This document shows positions 1-8,692 of a stretch of DNA of 34,214 bases, piece after piece. Location of the stretch: positions 1 to 34,214 of the forward strand of contig CAIVXR010000277.1 of NCBI GenBank assembly GCA_903909925.1, read 5' to 3'. Source of the DNA: an uncultured beta proteobacterium. GTDB taxonomy: Bacteria; Pseudomonadota; Gammaproteobacteria; Burkholderiales; Burkholderiaceae. The first letter of the stretch is position 1; each line of letters opens with the position of its first letter. A model generated the notes under the pieces. It saw only the letters and a list, made by a program, of their open reading frames with translations, was not told the origin of the DNA and did no database searches. The translations under genes were made by a program, and so were the position numbers.

Positions 1-89
1 CAACCCATGCGCGCAGCTGCTAGGGCAGCCTCTGTCCCAGCATGGCCTCCGCCCACTACGATGACATCGAAACTTTTGGAATAGCGCAT
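1..89 (-). CDS. mnmG: MnmG (GidA) tRNA uridine-5-carboxymethylaminomethyl modification enzyme, N-terminal fragment (runs off the window edge)
   Basis: Reverse complement from the ATG at 89 reads [29 protein letters not shown], the characteristic MnmG FAD-binding N-terminus. Confidence 0.93.
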   Translation of the reverse strand, partial: MRYSKSFDVIVVGGGHAGTEAALAAARMG

Positions 90-128
90 GATTTGCCTCA
101 GATAGGGCGATGATCATAGCATTTTGTT

Positions 129-144
129 TGTTTCACGTGAAACA
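129..144. promoter_or_regulatory. parS centromere site (ParB binding)
   Basis: Exact palindrome TGTTTCACGTGAAACA matching the universal bacterial parS consensus; the palindrome extends to 127..146. It lies just upstream of mnmG, near the usual mnmG-rsmG-parAB locus. Confidence 0.95.
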
Positions 145-195
145 AAAATCACCAAAATATAAGGGGGGTCAAGCCAAGTTTTCTAAGTAATTGAT

Positions 196-999
196 TTAAT
201 TCAAAAAATAGGCATTCCATGCAGATTTAAGAATCAAGGCGCTCACAATAACCAGGAAGGCCTTTCTTACAAAAGCACTGCCATGCTTAATTGCAAGCCG
301 ACTACCAAATTGGCTACCAGCAATATTAGCAAGCATCATTGCAATGCCAAGGGACCAATTAATTTGCCCCAAGCTGGCCAACATCAAAATTGCCGCTAGG
401 TTTGTTGCAACATTCACTAGCTTGGTGGCTGCTGATGCATGCAAAAAATCAAAGGAAAAGAATCGCACAAAGCCAAAAAGTAAAAAGCTGCCGGTGCCAG
501 GGCCAAAGAAGCCATCATAAAAACCGATTGTTAGGCCAAGCAAGGCAGCCTTAAATTGCTGAAAACGACTTTCGCCTTTAGGTGCATGCTCTTCACCAAG
601 CGATGGCTGAAACCAGGTGTAAAGCAAGAGAAAGAGAAGAACGAAAGGGAGTGCTTTGCGTAAGGGCTCTGCAGGAAAATTACTAACAGCATTGGCACCC
701 AAAAGAGATCCAATAAAGCCAGCAACGATTGCAGGCAACACAACTGCCCAAGGCAAAGAAACATGACGTAAGTATTTTCGCGCAGCGTTTAAGGTTCCGC
801 CAACAGCGGAAACTTTATTGGTAGAAAGTAATGTTGCGGGATGCTCGTTAGGGTAAGCAGCAAATAGAGCCGGCACTTGTATCAGTCCGCCGCCGCCAGC
901 CACCGCATCGACTAAGCCAGCAAAAAATGCCATCGCTAGTAGCAGGGGCCAAATGAAAATTGAAAATTCGATAAGAGGCTCAATCAAAAAAATAATCAT
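196..999 (-). CDS. TSUP (TauE/SafE) family membrane permease
   Basis: 267 aa with many hydrophobic segments; TSUP-like motifs GLVDAVAGGGGLIQVPAL and GFYDGFFGPGTGSFLLF. Confidence 0.9.
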   Translation of the reverse strand: MIIFLIEPLIEFSIFIWPLLLAMAFFAGLVDAVAGGGGLIQVPALFAAYPNEHPATLLSTNKVSAVGGTLNAARKYLRHVSLPWAVVLPAIVAGFIGSLLGANAVSNFPAEPLRKALPFVLLFLLLYTWFQPSLGEEHAPKGESRFQQFKAALLGLTIGFYDGFFGPGTGSFLLFGFVRFFSFDFLHASAATKLVNVATNLAAILMLASLGQINWSLGIAMMLANIAGSQFGSRLAIKHGSAFVRKAFLVIVSALILKSAWNAYFLN

Positions 1000-1088
1000 A
1001 AGGTCTTAAGTATTGGCCTTATTCAAAATGTATTTTAGTCCTAGGAAGTTTTAAGTGAGATTTCAGTTTTCCCTGCTATTACAATCTC

Positions 1089-2261
1089 ATGATGGACTTT
1101 TCTTTAACGCCCAAACTAGAAGAGCTGCGAGATCGGACACGATCATTTATTCGCGATCAAATCATCCCGTTCGAAAAAGACCCTCGGCAAAATGAGCATG
1201 GTCCCGCGGAAGACCTTCGCAAAGAATTAATTGCGTTGGCACGAAAAGCCGGTTTACTAACCCCGCATGCCTCTATTGAAATGGGCGGCTTAGGCCTAAG
1301 CCACATAGAAAAAGCTATCGTTTTTGAAGAGGCTGGCTACTCCTCATTAGGGCCGACCGCGATGAATATCCACGCCCCTGATGAAGGCAATATTCATTTG
1401 CTGGAAGAAATTGCAAGTCCAGAACAAAAAGAGCGCTGGCTTCGCCCCTTGGTTGCTGGAAAAATTCGTTCGTGCTTTGCCATGACAGAGCCTGCTCCAG
1501 GGGCCGGTTCCGACCCATCAATGCTGATGACAACTGCCACCAAAGACGGGGCGGACTATCTCATCAATGGCGGTAAGTGGTTTATTACTGGGGCTGATGG
1601 CGCTGATTTTGCCATCATCATGGCGCGAGGCGAAGATGGATCTGCAACTATGTTCCTCTCGGACATGAATGCTCCAGGGATAAAGTTAGTTCGCAATATG
1701 GATGCAATGGATAGCTGCTTTACTGGCGGACATGGGGTTCTGGAATTTACTAATCTGCGTGTACCCGCCAATCAGATACTAGGCCAATTGGGGAAAGGTT
1801 TTAAGAACGCCCAAGTTCGCCTAGCGCCAGCTAGACTAACCCACTGCATGCGCTGGCTTGGGCAAGCGCAACGAGCTCAAGACATCGCACTTTCTTATGC
1901 AAACAAAAGGATGGCTTTTGGAAAAACTTTGGGTGAGCATGAGGGTGTTGGTTTCATGTTGGCAGACAACAACATGGATCTACAAATCTCTCGGTTAAAT
2001 ATTTGGCATACGGCATGGCTTTTAGATCAAGGTCAGCATTGCAATTTTGAGTCGAGTCGTGCGAAGGTAATTTGCTCCGAAGCCGAATGGCGAGTCATTG
2101 ATCGCTGCGTACAAATTTTGGGCGGTCAAGGTATTACTGGTGAAACCGTACTCATGAAAATTTTTAAAGATATGCGCGGCTTCCGAATTTATGATGGACC
2201 AAGCGAAGTGCACCGTTGGAGTATGGCCCGCAAAATAATTGCAAACAACGAGCTCAAGTGA
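1089..2261 (+). CDS. Acyl-CoA dehydrogenase family protein, ACAD11-like
   Basis: 390 aa; motifs RSCFAMTEPAPGAGSD, LAPARLTHCMRWLGQAQRA, QILGGQGITGE and YDGPSEVHRWSMARKI resemble the ACAD11 dehydrogenase domain. Confidence 0.93.
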   Translation: MMDFSLTPKLEELRDRTRSFIRDQIIPFEKDPRQNEHGPAEDLRKELIALARKAGLLTPHASIEMGGLGLSHIEKAIVFEEAGYSSLGPTAMNIHAPDEGNIHLLEEIASPEQKERWLRPLVAGKIRSCFAMTEPAPGAGSDPSMLMTTATKDGADYLINGGKWFITGADGADFAIIMARGEDGSATMFLSDMNAPGIKLVRNMDAMDSCFTGGHGVLEFTNLRVPANQILGQLGKGFKNAQVRLAPARLTHCMRWLGQAQRAQDIALSYANKRMAFGKTLGEHEGVGFMLADNNMDLQISRLNIWHTAWLLDQGQHCNFESSRAKVICSEAEWRVIDRCVQILGGQGITGETVLMKIFKDMRGFRIYDGPSEVHRWSMARKIIANNELK

Positions 2262-3031
2262 TGGACATCAGTCAGCTGTTTCGCTTAGATAACAAAACAG
2301 CCTTTATTACTGGCGCCTCTAGCGGTATTGGCAAACACTGCGCCATACTGCTAGCTCAAGCAGGCGCAAAAGTAGCGCTTGCATCACGCCGCATAGAGCA
2401 ATTGCAATCTGTTGTAGATCAAATCACTCAATTGGGTGGTCAAGCAAGAGCGTTTGAATTAGATGTCACGAACAAAAAAAGCGTGACGAAGTGTTTTGAT
2501 GAAATGACGGCTTGGTCTCTACCAACCATTGTTATTAACAATGCGGGCATGAGCATTAATCGCAAGCTACTTGATCAAACGGAGGAAGACTGGGATCGGG
2601 TAATCGATACCAACCTCAAGGGCTGTTGGCTGGTTGCCACTGAAGCTGCGCGGCGCCTAGCGGCCGCTAATACACCAGGAAATATTGTGAATATTGCCTC
2701 TATCCTGGGGGAAAGAGTTATCGGTGGGGTGGCCCCATATGTCATCTCAAAAGCGGGCGTAGTTCAACTTACAAAAGTAATGGCTCTTGAATTGGCGCGC
2801 CATCAAATTCGGGTCAACGCACTTTTGCCTGGTTACGTCATTACCGACCTTAATCGTGATTTTTTGTTAAGCGAGGCCGGACAAAAAATTCTCGCGCGCA
2901 TCCCATCGCGACGCTTCAATAATTTAGAAGACTTAAATGGGCCATTGTTGCTCTTAGCTTCTGACGCCAGCACCGCAATGGCCGGCGCAACTATTGCCGT
3001 AGATAGCGGCCATCTTATTAACGGCTTATAA
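2261..3031 (+). CDS. SDR family NAD(P)-dependent oxidoreductase
   Basis: TGASSGIG cofactor motif, NNAG, YVISKAG active site. The likely start at 2261 (ATGGACATC) overlaps the upstream TGA; the ORF-track start at 2216 lies inside the acyl-CoA dehydrogenase gene. Confidence 0.92.
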   Translation: MDISQLFRLDNKTAFITGASSGIGKHCAILLAQAGAKVALASRRIEQLQSVVDQITQLGGQARAFELDVTNKKSVTKCFDEMTAWSLPTIVINNAGMSINRKLLDQTEEDWDRVIDTNLKGCWLVATEAARRLAAANTPGNIVNIASILGERVIGGVAPYVISKAGVVQLTKVMALELARHQIRVNALLPGYVITDLNRDFLLSEAGQKILARIPSRRFNNLEDLNGPLLLLASDASTAMAGATIAVDSGHLINGL

Positions 3032-3045
3032 AGTACGAATCGACT

Positions 3046-4053
3046 ATGCAAACCCTCTCTTTTGAAGAGCCGCTTGCTAAGTACTTAAATCAGTTGGGCT
3101 TGAGTAAAGGCCCCATCGAACTGAGCCAATTAACTGGCGGCCAATCCAACCCGACATTCAAAATTAGTACTAGCAACTCCCATTACGTTCTCAGAAAAAA
3201 ACCAAGCGGGGTTTTGCTGCCGTCAGCGCATGCGGTTGATCGAGAGCATCGCGTCATGAAAACACTAGCGGGGACGGGCGTACCAGTACCTAAAATGCTG
3301 GCCTATTGTGAAGATGAAAGCATCATTGGAACCGCCTTTTTCATCATGGAATATCTTGATGGCCGAGTCTTTGTAGACCAATCTTTACCAGGTCTGCAGC
3401 CCAATGAGCGTCGCGAAATTTACGCTCAAATGAATCAGACCATTGCTGCGATACATCGCCTAGATTATGTATCGCTTGGATTAGAAACCTTTGGTAAACC
3501 CGGCAATTATTTTGCGAGGCAAATTGCGCGCTGGTCTCGGCAAGTACGCGAAGCGAACATCGCCATTCCCAACACCCTTAACAAATTGATGGACTGGTTA
3601 CCTGAGCACATCCCCGCGCAAGACGAAACCACGCTAATCCATGGCGACTTTCGGATGGACAATCTCATCTTTCATAAAACTGATTTGCGCATCATTGGTG
3701 TTTTGGATTGGGAGCTTTCTACGCTTGGCAACCCACTGGCTGACTTTGCTTACCAATGTATGGCTTGGAGAATTGCTCCTACCCTTTGGCGTGGAATACA
3801 AGGGCTAGACTTAGCAGCCTTAGGAATTCCTAGTGAATCTGAATATATCGCTATGTATGAAAAACAAGCGGGAAAATCGATTTCAGAACATTGGCCCTTT
3901 TTGATGGCTTACAACTTATTCCGAATTTCAGCAATTTTGCACGGTATTACTAAACGCGCACTGGATGGTAACGCCAATGCGAGTGATGCGATTGAAAATG
4001 GGGCAAAAGCGGGGGCGCTTGCTGATCTCGGTTGGGCTTGTGCCCAAAAGTAA
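3046..4053 (+). CDS. APH-superfamily phosphotransferase, ACAD10/ACAD11 kinase-domain-like
   Basis: GGQSNPTFKI, YVLRKKPSGVLLPSAHAVDREHRVMKTL, LIHGDFRMDNLIFH and GVLDWELSTLGNPLAD motifs. Confidence 0.92.
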   Translation: MQTLSFEEPLAKYLNQLGLSKGPIELSQLTGGQSNPTFKISTSNSHYVLRKKPSGVLLPSAHAVDREHRVMKTLAGTGVPVPKMLAYCEDESIIGTAFFIMEYLDGRVFVDQSLPGLQPNERREIYAQMNQTIAAIHRLDYVSLGLETFGKPGNYFARQIARWSRQVREANIAIPNTLNKLMDWLPEHIPAQDETTLIHGDFRMDNLIFHKTDLRIIGVLDWELSTLGNPLADFAYQCMAWRIAPTLWRGIQGLDLAALGIPSESEYIAMYEKQAGKSISEHWPFLMAYNLFRISAILHGITKRALDGNANASDAIENGAKAGALADLGWACAQK

Positions 4054-4055
4054 GT

Positions 4056-5015
4056 CTATTGTTTCTTGGTAAAGATCCCAACCAAGCCGCGGCGAAAAGC
4101 CATTACACAGAAAACAAATATCAAGCCAGTAACAATAGTGACCGATTCACCCAAAGAGTTAAACCACGCTACACCAGTAATTTGTGCCAAGAAGTTTCCA
4201 ATTTCGCCTACCCGATGCTCAAGTAAAACAATTACTAAAGCGCCCACAAATGGGCCGGCCAAGGTGCCAACGCCACCAACCAAGGTCATCAAAATGACTA
4301 GGCCAGACATTGTCCAATGCACGTCTGTCAGAGTCTCGAAACCCAAAACCAAGGCCTGAACAGCGCCCGCCAAACCAGCAAGCGCGGCAGATAAAACAAA
4401 CACTAAAAACTTAAAACGATTCACGTTATAACCCAAAGAGATAGCGCGGGGCTCGTTCTCTTTAATCGCTTTTAAGACTTGTCCAAACGGAGAGGAGATG
4501 ATTCTGGTAATGAACAAGAATCCAACAAGCGTTATTACTAAAACAAAATAGTAAAGATTTAGATCGTCTTGCAAGTCGATTAAACCAAACAGCTCACCTC
4601 TGGGAATGCCCTGAAAACCATCCTCGCCACCCGAAACGGGGGCTTGTAGGCAAATAAAGTAAAACATTTGCGCTAAGGCTAAAGTAATCATAGAAAAGTA
4701 AATGCCCTGTCTTCTAATCGCAAGGCCGCCAATCAGAGCGCCCAAGGCTGCGGCAAACAAAACACCAAGAATGATTGCACCGCCAGGGCCAATGCCCATA
4801 TCGCGCATCAAATATCCCGCACAGTAACCTGCACCACCAAAAAATGCCGCGTGGCCAAAAGATAAGAGCCCTGTATAGCCCAACAATAAATTAAATGCTG
4901 CCGCAAAAAGAGCAAAGCATAAAATTTTCATCAAGAAAATAGGATAGGCAAAAAACGGCGCCGCTATTGCGACCGCCAGAATTGCCAAATAAATCCAAAG
5001 TTTGGGTGATTTCAT
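4056..5015 (-). CDS. Branched-chain amino acid-type ABC transporter permease (LivM family)
   Basis: Multi-TM protein with AFNLLLGYTGLLSFGHAAFFG and LVILMTLVGGVGTLAGPFVGA, typical of LivM. Confidence 0.93.
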   Translation of the reverse strand: MKSPKLWIYLAILAVAIAAPFFAYPIFLMKILCFALFAAAFNLLLGYTGLLSFGHAAFFGGAGYCAGYLMRDMGIGPGGAIILGVLFAAALGALIGGLAIRRQGIYFSMITLALAQMFYFICLQAPVSGGEDGFQGIPRGELFGLIDLQDDLNLYYFVLVITLVGFLFITRIISSPFGQVLKAIKENEPRAISLGYNVNRFKFLVFVLSAALAGLAGAVQALVLGFETLTDVHWTMSGLVILMTLVGGVGTLAGPFVGALVIVLLEHRVGEIGNFLAQITGVAWFNSLGESVTIVTGLIFVFCVMAFRRGLVGIFTKKQ

Positions 5016-5896
5016 TTTTCCCGCCCAAACAAGCCTGCTGGCCTAAACAATAAAACGATAACCATAATTACAAACACTACCGTGCTTGAAGCCTCTGGAT
5101 AAAACACTTTGGTCAAACCCTCAACCAAACCCAGGCCCAAACCAGTAACAATTGATCCCATGATGGAGCCCATGCCGCCAATCACGACCACAGCAAAAAC
5201 AATGATGATGAGGTTTGAACCCATCAATGGAGAAACTTGAATAATGGGCGCGGCGAGCACACCCGAGAAAGCAGCAAGCGCCACCCCAAAACCATAAGTT
5301 AATGTTGTCATGAGTGGGAAATTCACACCAAACGCCTGCACTAATTTTGGATTTTCTGTACCAGCCCGCAAATAAGCACCGATGCTCGTTTTTTCTATCA
5401 CATACCAAGTTGCAAAACACACTGTCAATGAAGAAACTATCACCCAAGCGCGGTAGTTTGGCAAAATCATAAAACCTAAATCCGTTGCGCCGCTTAAGGC
5501 TTGTGGCGCGCTATAAGACAATCCAGAGGCGCCATAAATAGAGCGTAATACGCCCTCAATAAATAGCGTTAAGCCAAAGGTCAACAAGAGCCCATACAAA
5601 TGATCAAGTTGATATAAATGCCTTAATAGCAAACGCTCAATCACAATGCCAATCAAGCCAACGATGATCGGCGCTAACAGCAACATTACCCAATAATTAA
5701 TTCCAAAATATTGTCCTGCCATCCAAGTCACAATGGCGCCCAACATAAACATGGCGCCATGTGAAAAGTTAATAACATTTAAAAGGCCAAAGATTACCGC
5801 CAATCCCAAACTGAGGATTGCATAGAAACTGCCGTTAACCAGCCCCAAAAGGAGCTGGCTTAACAGAGCGGAACTAGAAAGGCCAAAAATTTCCAA
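5012..5896 (-). CDS. Branched-chain amino acid-type ABC transporter permease (LivH family)
   Basis: GLVNGSFYAILSLGLAVIFGLLNVINFSHGAMFMLGA and VVVIGGMGSIMGSIVTGLGLG, typical of LivH; 4-nt overlap with the livM-like gene. Confidence 0.93.
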   Translation of the reverse strand: MEIFGLSSSALLSQLLLGLVNGSFYAILSLGLAVIFGLLNVINFSHGAMFMLGAIVTWMAGQYFGINYWVMLLLAPIIVGLIGIVIERLLLRHLYQLDHLYGLLLTFGLTLFIEGVLRSIYGASGLSYSAPQALSGATDLGFMILPNYRAWVIVSSLTVCFATWYVIEKTSIGAYLRAGTENPKLVQAFGVNFPLMTTLTYGFGVALAAFSGVLAAPIIQVSPLMGSNLIIIVFAVVVIGGMGSIMGSIVTGLGLGLVEGLTKVFYPEASSTVVFVIMVIVLLFRPAGLFGREK

Positions 5897-5904
5897 AGTG
5901 GGTC

Positions 5905-7107
5905 TTATTTATTCAACAAAGCGCACTTGGAATCAGCGGGAATCGAGAATGCTTTTTCCCCTGAAAGAGTAGATACCAGTTTGTAATACTTCCATGGGCT
6001 TTCAACCTCGCTTGGGGCCTTCACTTCATAAAGGTACATGTCGTGAACCATAGTTCCATCTTTGCGGATATAACCATTTTTTGTAAACATGTCATTGATT
6101 TTGACCTTGCGCATTTGCTGCATGACTTTATCTGAGTCATTAGTGCCGGCTGCTTTAACTGCATTTAAATAGGTCATGGTGGAGGAGTAATTACCAGCCT
6201 GCACCATCGTTGGCATGCGCTTCATTTTCTCAAAGTAGCGTTTTGCAAACTGGCGTGTCTGATCATTTTGATCCCAATACCATGCGGTTGTTGCCAAGAG
6301 GCCTTGTGCATTTTGAATCCCAATTGCATGCACGTCGGAAATAAAAACTAGCAAGCCAGCAAGCTTCATCGTTTTGGTAATACCAAATTCATTGGCAGCT
6401 TTCACGGAGTTAATGGTATCTCCGCCCGCATTGGCTAAACCAAGAACCTGAGCTTTTGACGCTTGTGCTTGTAGTAAGTAAGAAGAAAAGTCACTAGCGC
6501 TTAAGGGGTGCTTCACGGATCCTAAGACCTTGCCGCCGTTAGCAGTTACCACGCTGGCCGCATCCTTCTCAAGCGCATAACCAAAAGCGTAGTCAGCGGT
6601 CAAGAAATACCAAGTCTTAAGGCCCTTGTCCATCATTCCTTTTGCGGACCCGTTGGCTAGCGCAATCGTGTCATAGGTATAGTGAATGGTGTAGGGTGTG
6701 CACTGCTCATTGGTTAAGGCTGAAGTGCCGGCGCCGTTATTAATATAAATACGCTTTTTCTCAGCCGCCACTTTTGCTGTTGCAAGAGCAGTTCCTGAGT
6801 TGGTTCCACCAAAAACAACACTCACACCATCTTGGTCAATCCACTCTCGGGTTTTAGATGCAGCAATGTCTGCTTTGTTTTGGTGGTCAGCAGAAACGAT
6901 TTCAATTTTCTTGCCCAAAACGTTGCCACCAAAATCCGCTACCGCCATTTTGATAGCTTCCAGACCTCCTTGCCCATCAATATCCGCATACAAACCAGAC
7001 ATATCAGTAATAAAGCCAATTTTTACAGCAGATGGATCCGCCGCATTTGCGCCACTAGAGACCGCAGCTAAAGCTGCCACTGCTATAGAAATTAAAGTCC
7101 GCTTCAT
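5905..7107 (-). CDS. ABC transporter substrate-binding protein (LivJ-like, Peripla_BP_6)
   Basis: Signal peptide MKRTLISIAVAALAAVSSGANA followed by VKIGFITDMSGLYADIDGQGG. The ATG at 7107 is preferred over the ORF-track start at 7143. Confidence 0.92.
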   Translation of the reverse strand: MKRTLISIAVAALAAVSSGANAADPSAVKIGFITDMSGLYADIDGQGGLEAIKMAVADFGGNVLGKKIEIVSADHQNKADIAASKTREWIDQDGVSVVFGGTNSGTALATAKVAAEKKRIYINNGAGTSALTNEQCTPYTIHYTYDTIALANGSAKGMMDKGLKTWYFLTADYAFGYALEKDAASVVTANGGKVLGSVKHPLSASDFSSYLLQAQASKAQVLGLANAGGDTINSVKAANEFGITKTMKLAGLLVFISDVHAIGIQNAQGLLATTAWYWDQNDQTRQFAKRYFEKMKRMPTMVQAGNYSSTMTYLNAVKAAGTNDSDKVMQQMRKVKINDMFTKNGYIRKDGTMVHDMYLYEVKAPSEVESPWKYYKLVSTLSGEKAFSIPADSKCALLNK

Positions 7108-7135
7108 TGTTTTTCCTTTAAAAATAATTACTCGA

Positions 7136-7840
7136 CTAAACACCCAAATACCCGTTTAAGACTTCGGCCTTGGCCTTTAAGTCTGCACGCTCCACTACCT
7201 CTACTATCAACCCACTTTCAACTACATAATGTCTGTCTGCAAGCTCCGCCGCAAACCTAAAGTTTTGCTCTACCAACACAATCGTAAAGCCCTTGTTTCG
7301 TAATTTGGAAACCACTTCGCCGAGTTTTTCAACGATCACAGGCGCAAGGCCTTCAGTAATTTCATCTAACAATAAAAGCTTGGCACCGGTTCTTAAAATT
7401 CGAGCCATTGCCAGCATTTGCTGCTCGCCGCCAGAAAGTCTGGTGCCCGGACTATTTCTTCTTTCATAAAGATTAGGAAACATCTCGTAAATTTCTTCTA
7501 AACCCATGCCGCCGGAAGAAACCTTTGGGGGAAGTAGCAGGTTTTCTTGCGCATCCAGACTCCCGAAAATACCTCTTTCTTCTGGGCAATACCCAATCCC
7601 TAGGCGAGCAATTTGATAAGTTGGAAGATGAATCGTCTCGTTACCAAAGACGCTAATAGACCCCGTTCGCTTGCTGGTCAAGCCCAAAATGGTTTTTAGC
7701 ATAGTGCTTCGACCAGCGCCGTTTCTGCCCAAAAGAGTTACAACCTCTCCATCGCGCACAGCAAAATTTAAGCCATGCAAAATATGGGACTCTCCATACC
7801 AAGACTCTAAATTTTTAACCTCTAGCGCCATGCCGCTCAT
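7136..7840 (-). CDS. ABC transporter ATP-binding protein (LivF-like) with variant Walker A (GRNGAGRST)
   Basis: LSGGEQQMLAMARIL signature and LLLLDE Walker B. Walker A reads GRNGAGRST rather than the usual GxxGxGK[ST]. Confidence 0.9.
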   Translation of the reverse strand: MSGMALEVKNLESWYGESHILHGLNFAVRDGEVVTLLGRNGAGRSTMLKTILGLTSKRTGSISVFGNETIHLPTYQIARLGIGYCPEERGIFGSLDAQENLLLPPKVSSGGMGLEEIYEMFPNLYERRNSPGTRLSGGEQQMLAMARILRTGAKLLLLDEITEGLAPVIVEKLGEVVSKLRNKGFTIVLVEQNFRFAAELADRHYVVESGLIVEVVERADLKAKAEVLNGYLGV

Positions 7841-8628
7841 AAAGCGTCACCCCCATGGCTGCCCATATAAGCCTCAACTACTAATGGGTTTTTAGAAACC
7901 TCCTGATAAGAGCCCTCTGCCAAAACCGCTCCGCGTTGCAGCACGGTAATTCGATCAGCAATAGAGGCAACAACTTTCATGTTGTGCTCCACCATCAAAA
8001 TAGTGCGGCCCTTGGCAACGCGATCAATCAACTCTGTTACGCGCTCTACATCCTCATGCCCCATACCCTGGGTGGGCTCATCTAAGAGCATTAGCTCTGG
8101 CTCCATCGCCAAAGTGGTTGCAATTTCTAATGCGCGCTTCCGACCATATGCCAGATTTAAGGTTTGCTCGTGGGCAAACTCCTCTAGACCGACCTCATGA
8201 AGCAGCTCTAGAGCACGATCATTTAGAACATTAAGGGAGTCGCCAGACCTCCAAAAATAGAACTCGGTACCCAATCCTCGCTGCAGTGCAACACGAACGT
8301 TTTCCAAAACACTTAAATGCGGAAAAACTGCTGAAATTTGAAAGGAGCGAATAATGCCGCGCCGCGCAATTAAGGCTGGGGCCTCCCCAGTAATATCTAG
8401 GCCATTAAATAAGATTTGGCCGCTACTTGGCTCCAAGAATTTTGTAAGCAGATTAAAGCAGGTGGTTTTTCCGGCGCCGTTTGGGCCTATGAGAGCATGG
8501 ATAGCCCCTCGGGCAACCTTAAGGTTCACGTCACTAACCGCTGAAAACCCCTTAAAAGATTTTCCCAGCCCAATTGTCTCTAGTATTGTCTCTTGCAAGC
8601 TTATTTCCTCTGCCCTCTGGCGGGGCAA
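7837..8628 (-). CDS. ABC transporter ATP-binding protein (LivG-like)
   Basis: Walker A GPNGAGKTT, LAYGRKRALEIATTLA signature, LLDEPTQGMGHED, LivG-type C-terminus; overlaps the livF-like gene by 4 nt. Confidence 0.92.
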   Translation of the reverse strand: MPRQRAEEISLQETILETIGLGKSFKGFSAVSDVNLKVARGAIHALIGPNGAGKTTCFNLLTKFLEPSSGQILFNGLDITGEAPALIARRGIIRSFQISAVFPHLSVLENVRVALQRGLGTEFYFWRSGDSLNVLNDRALELLHEVGLEEFAHEQTLNLAYGRKRALEIATTLAMEPELMLLDEPTQGMGHEDVERVTELIDRVAKGRTILMVEHNMKVVASIADRITVLQRGAVLAEGSYQEVSKNPLVVEAYMGSHGGDAL

Positions 8629-8692
8629 GATATTGAGGATAACCCAAGATGGCCTTGCTATATATAGCGATAACCCTAAATAAGGGCGGCGA

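Noticed and set aside
4032-4226. 64-aa + strand ORF after the APH kinase
   Set aside because: Overlaps the kinase 3' end and runs antisense through the livM-like gene; no evidence of coding.
5121-5447. 108-aa - strand ORF in an alternative frame of the livH-like gene
   Set aside because: Out-of-frame reading of a confident permease; Cys/Trp/Gly-rich noise composition.
6800-7159. 119-aa + strand ORF antisense to the solute-binding protein gene
   Set aside because: Shadow ORF opposite the conserved N-terminus of the binding protein.
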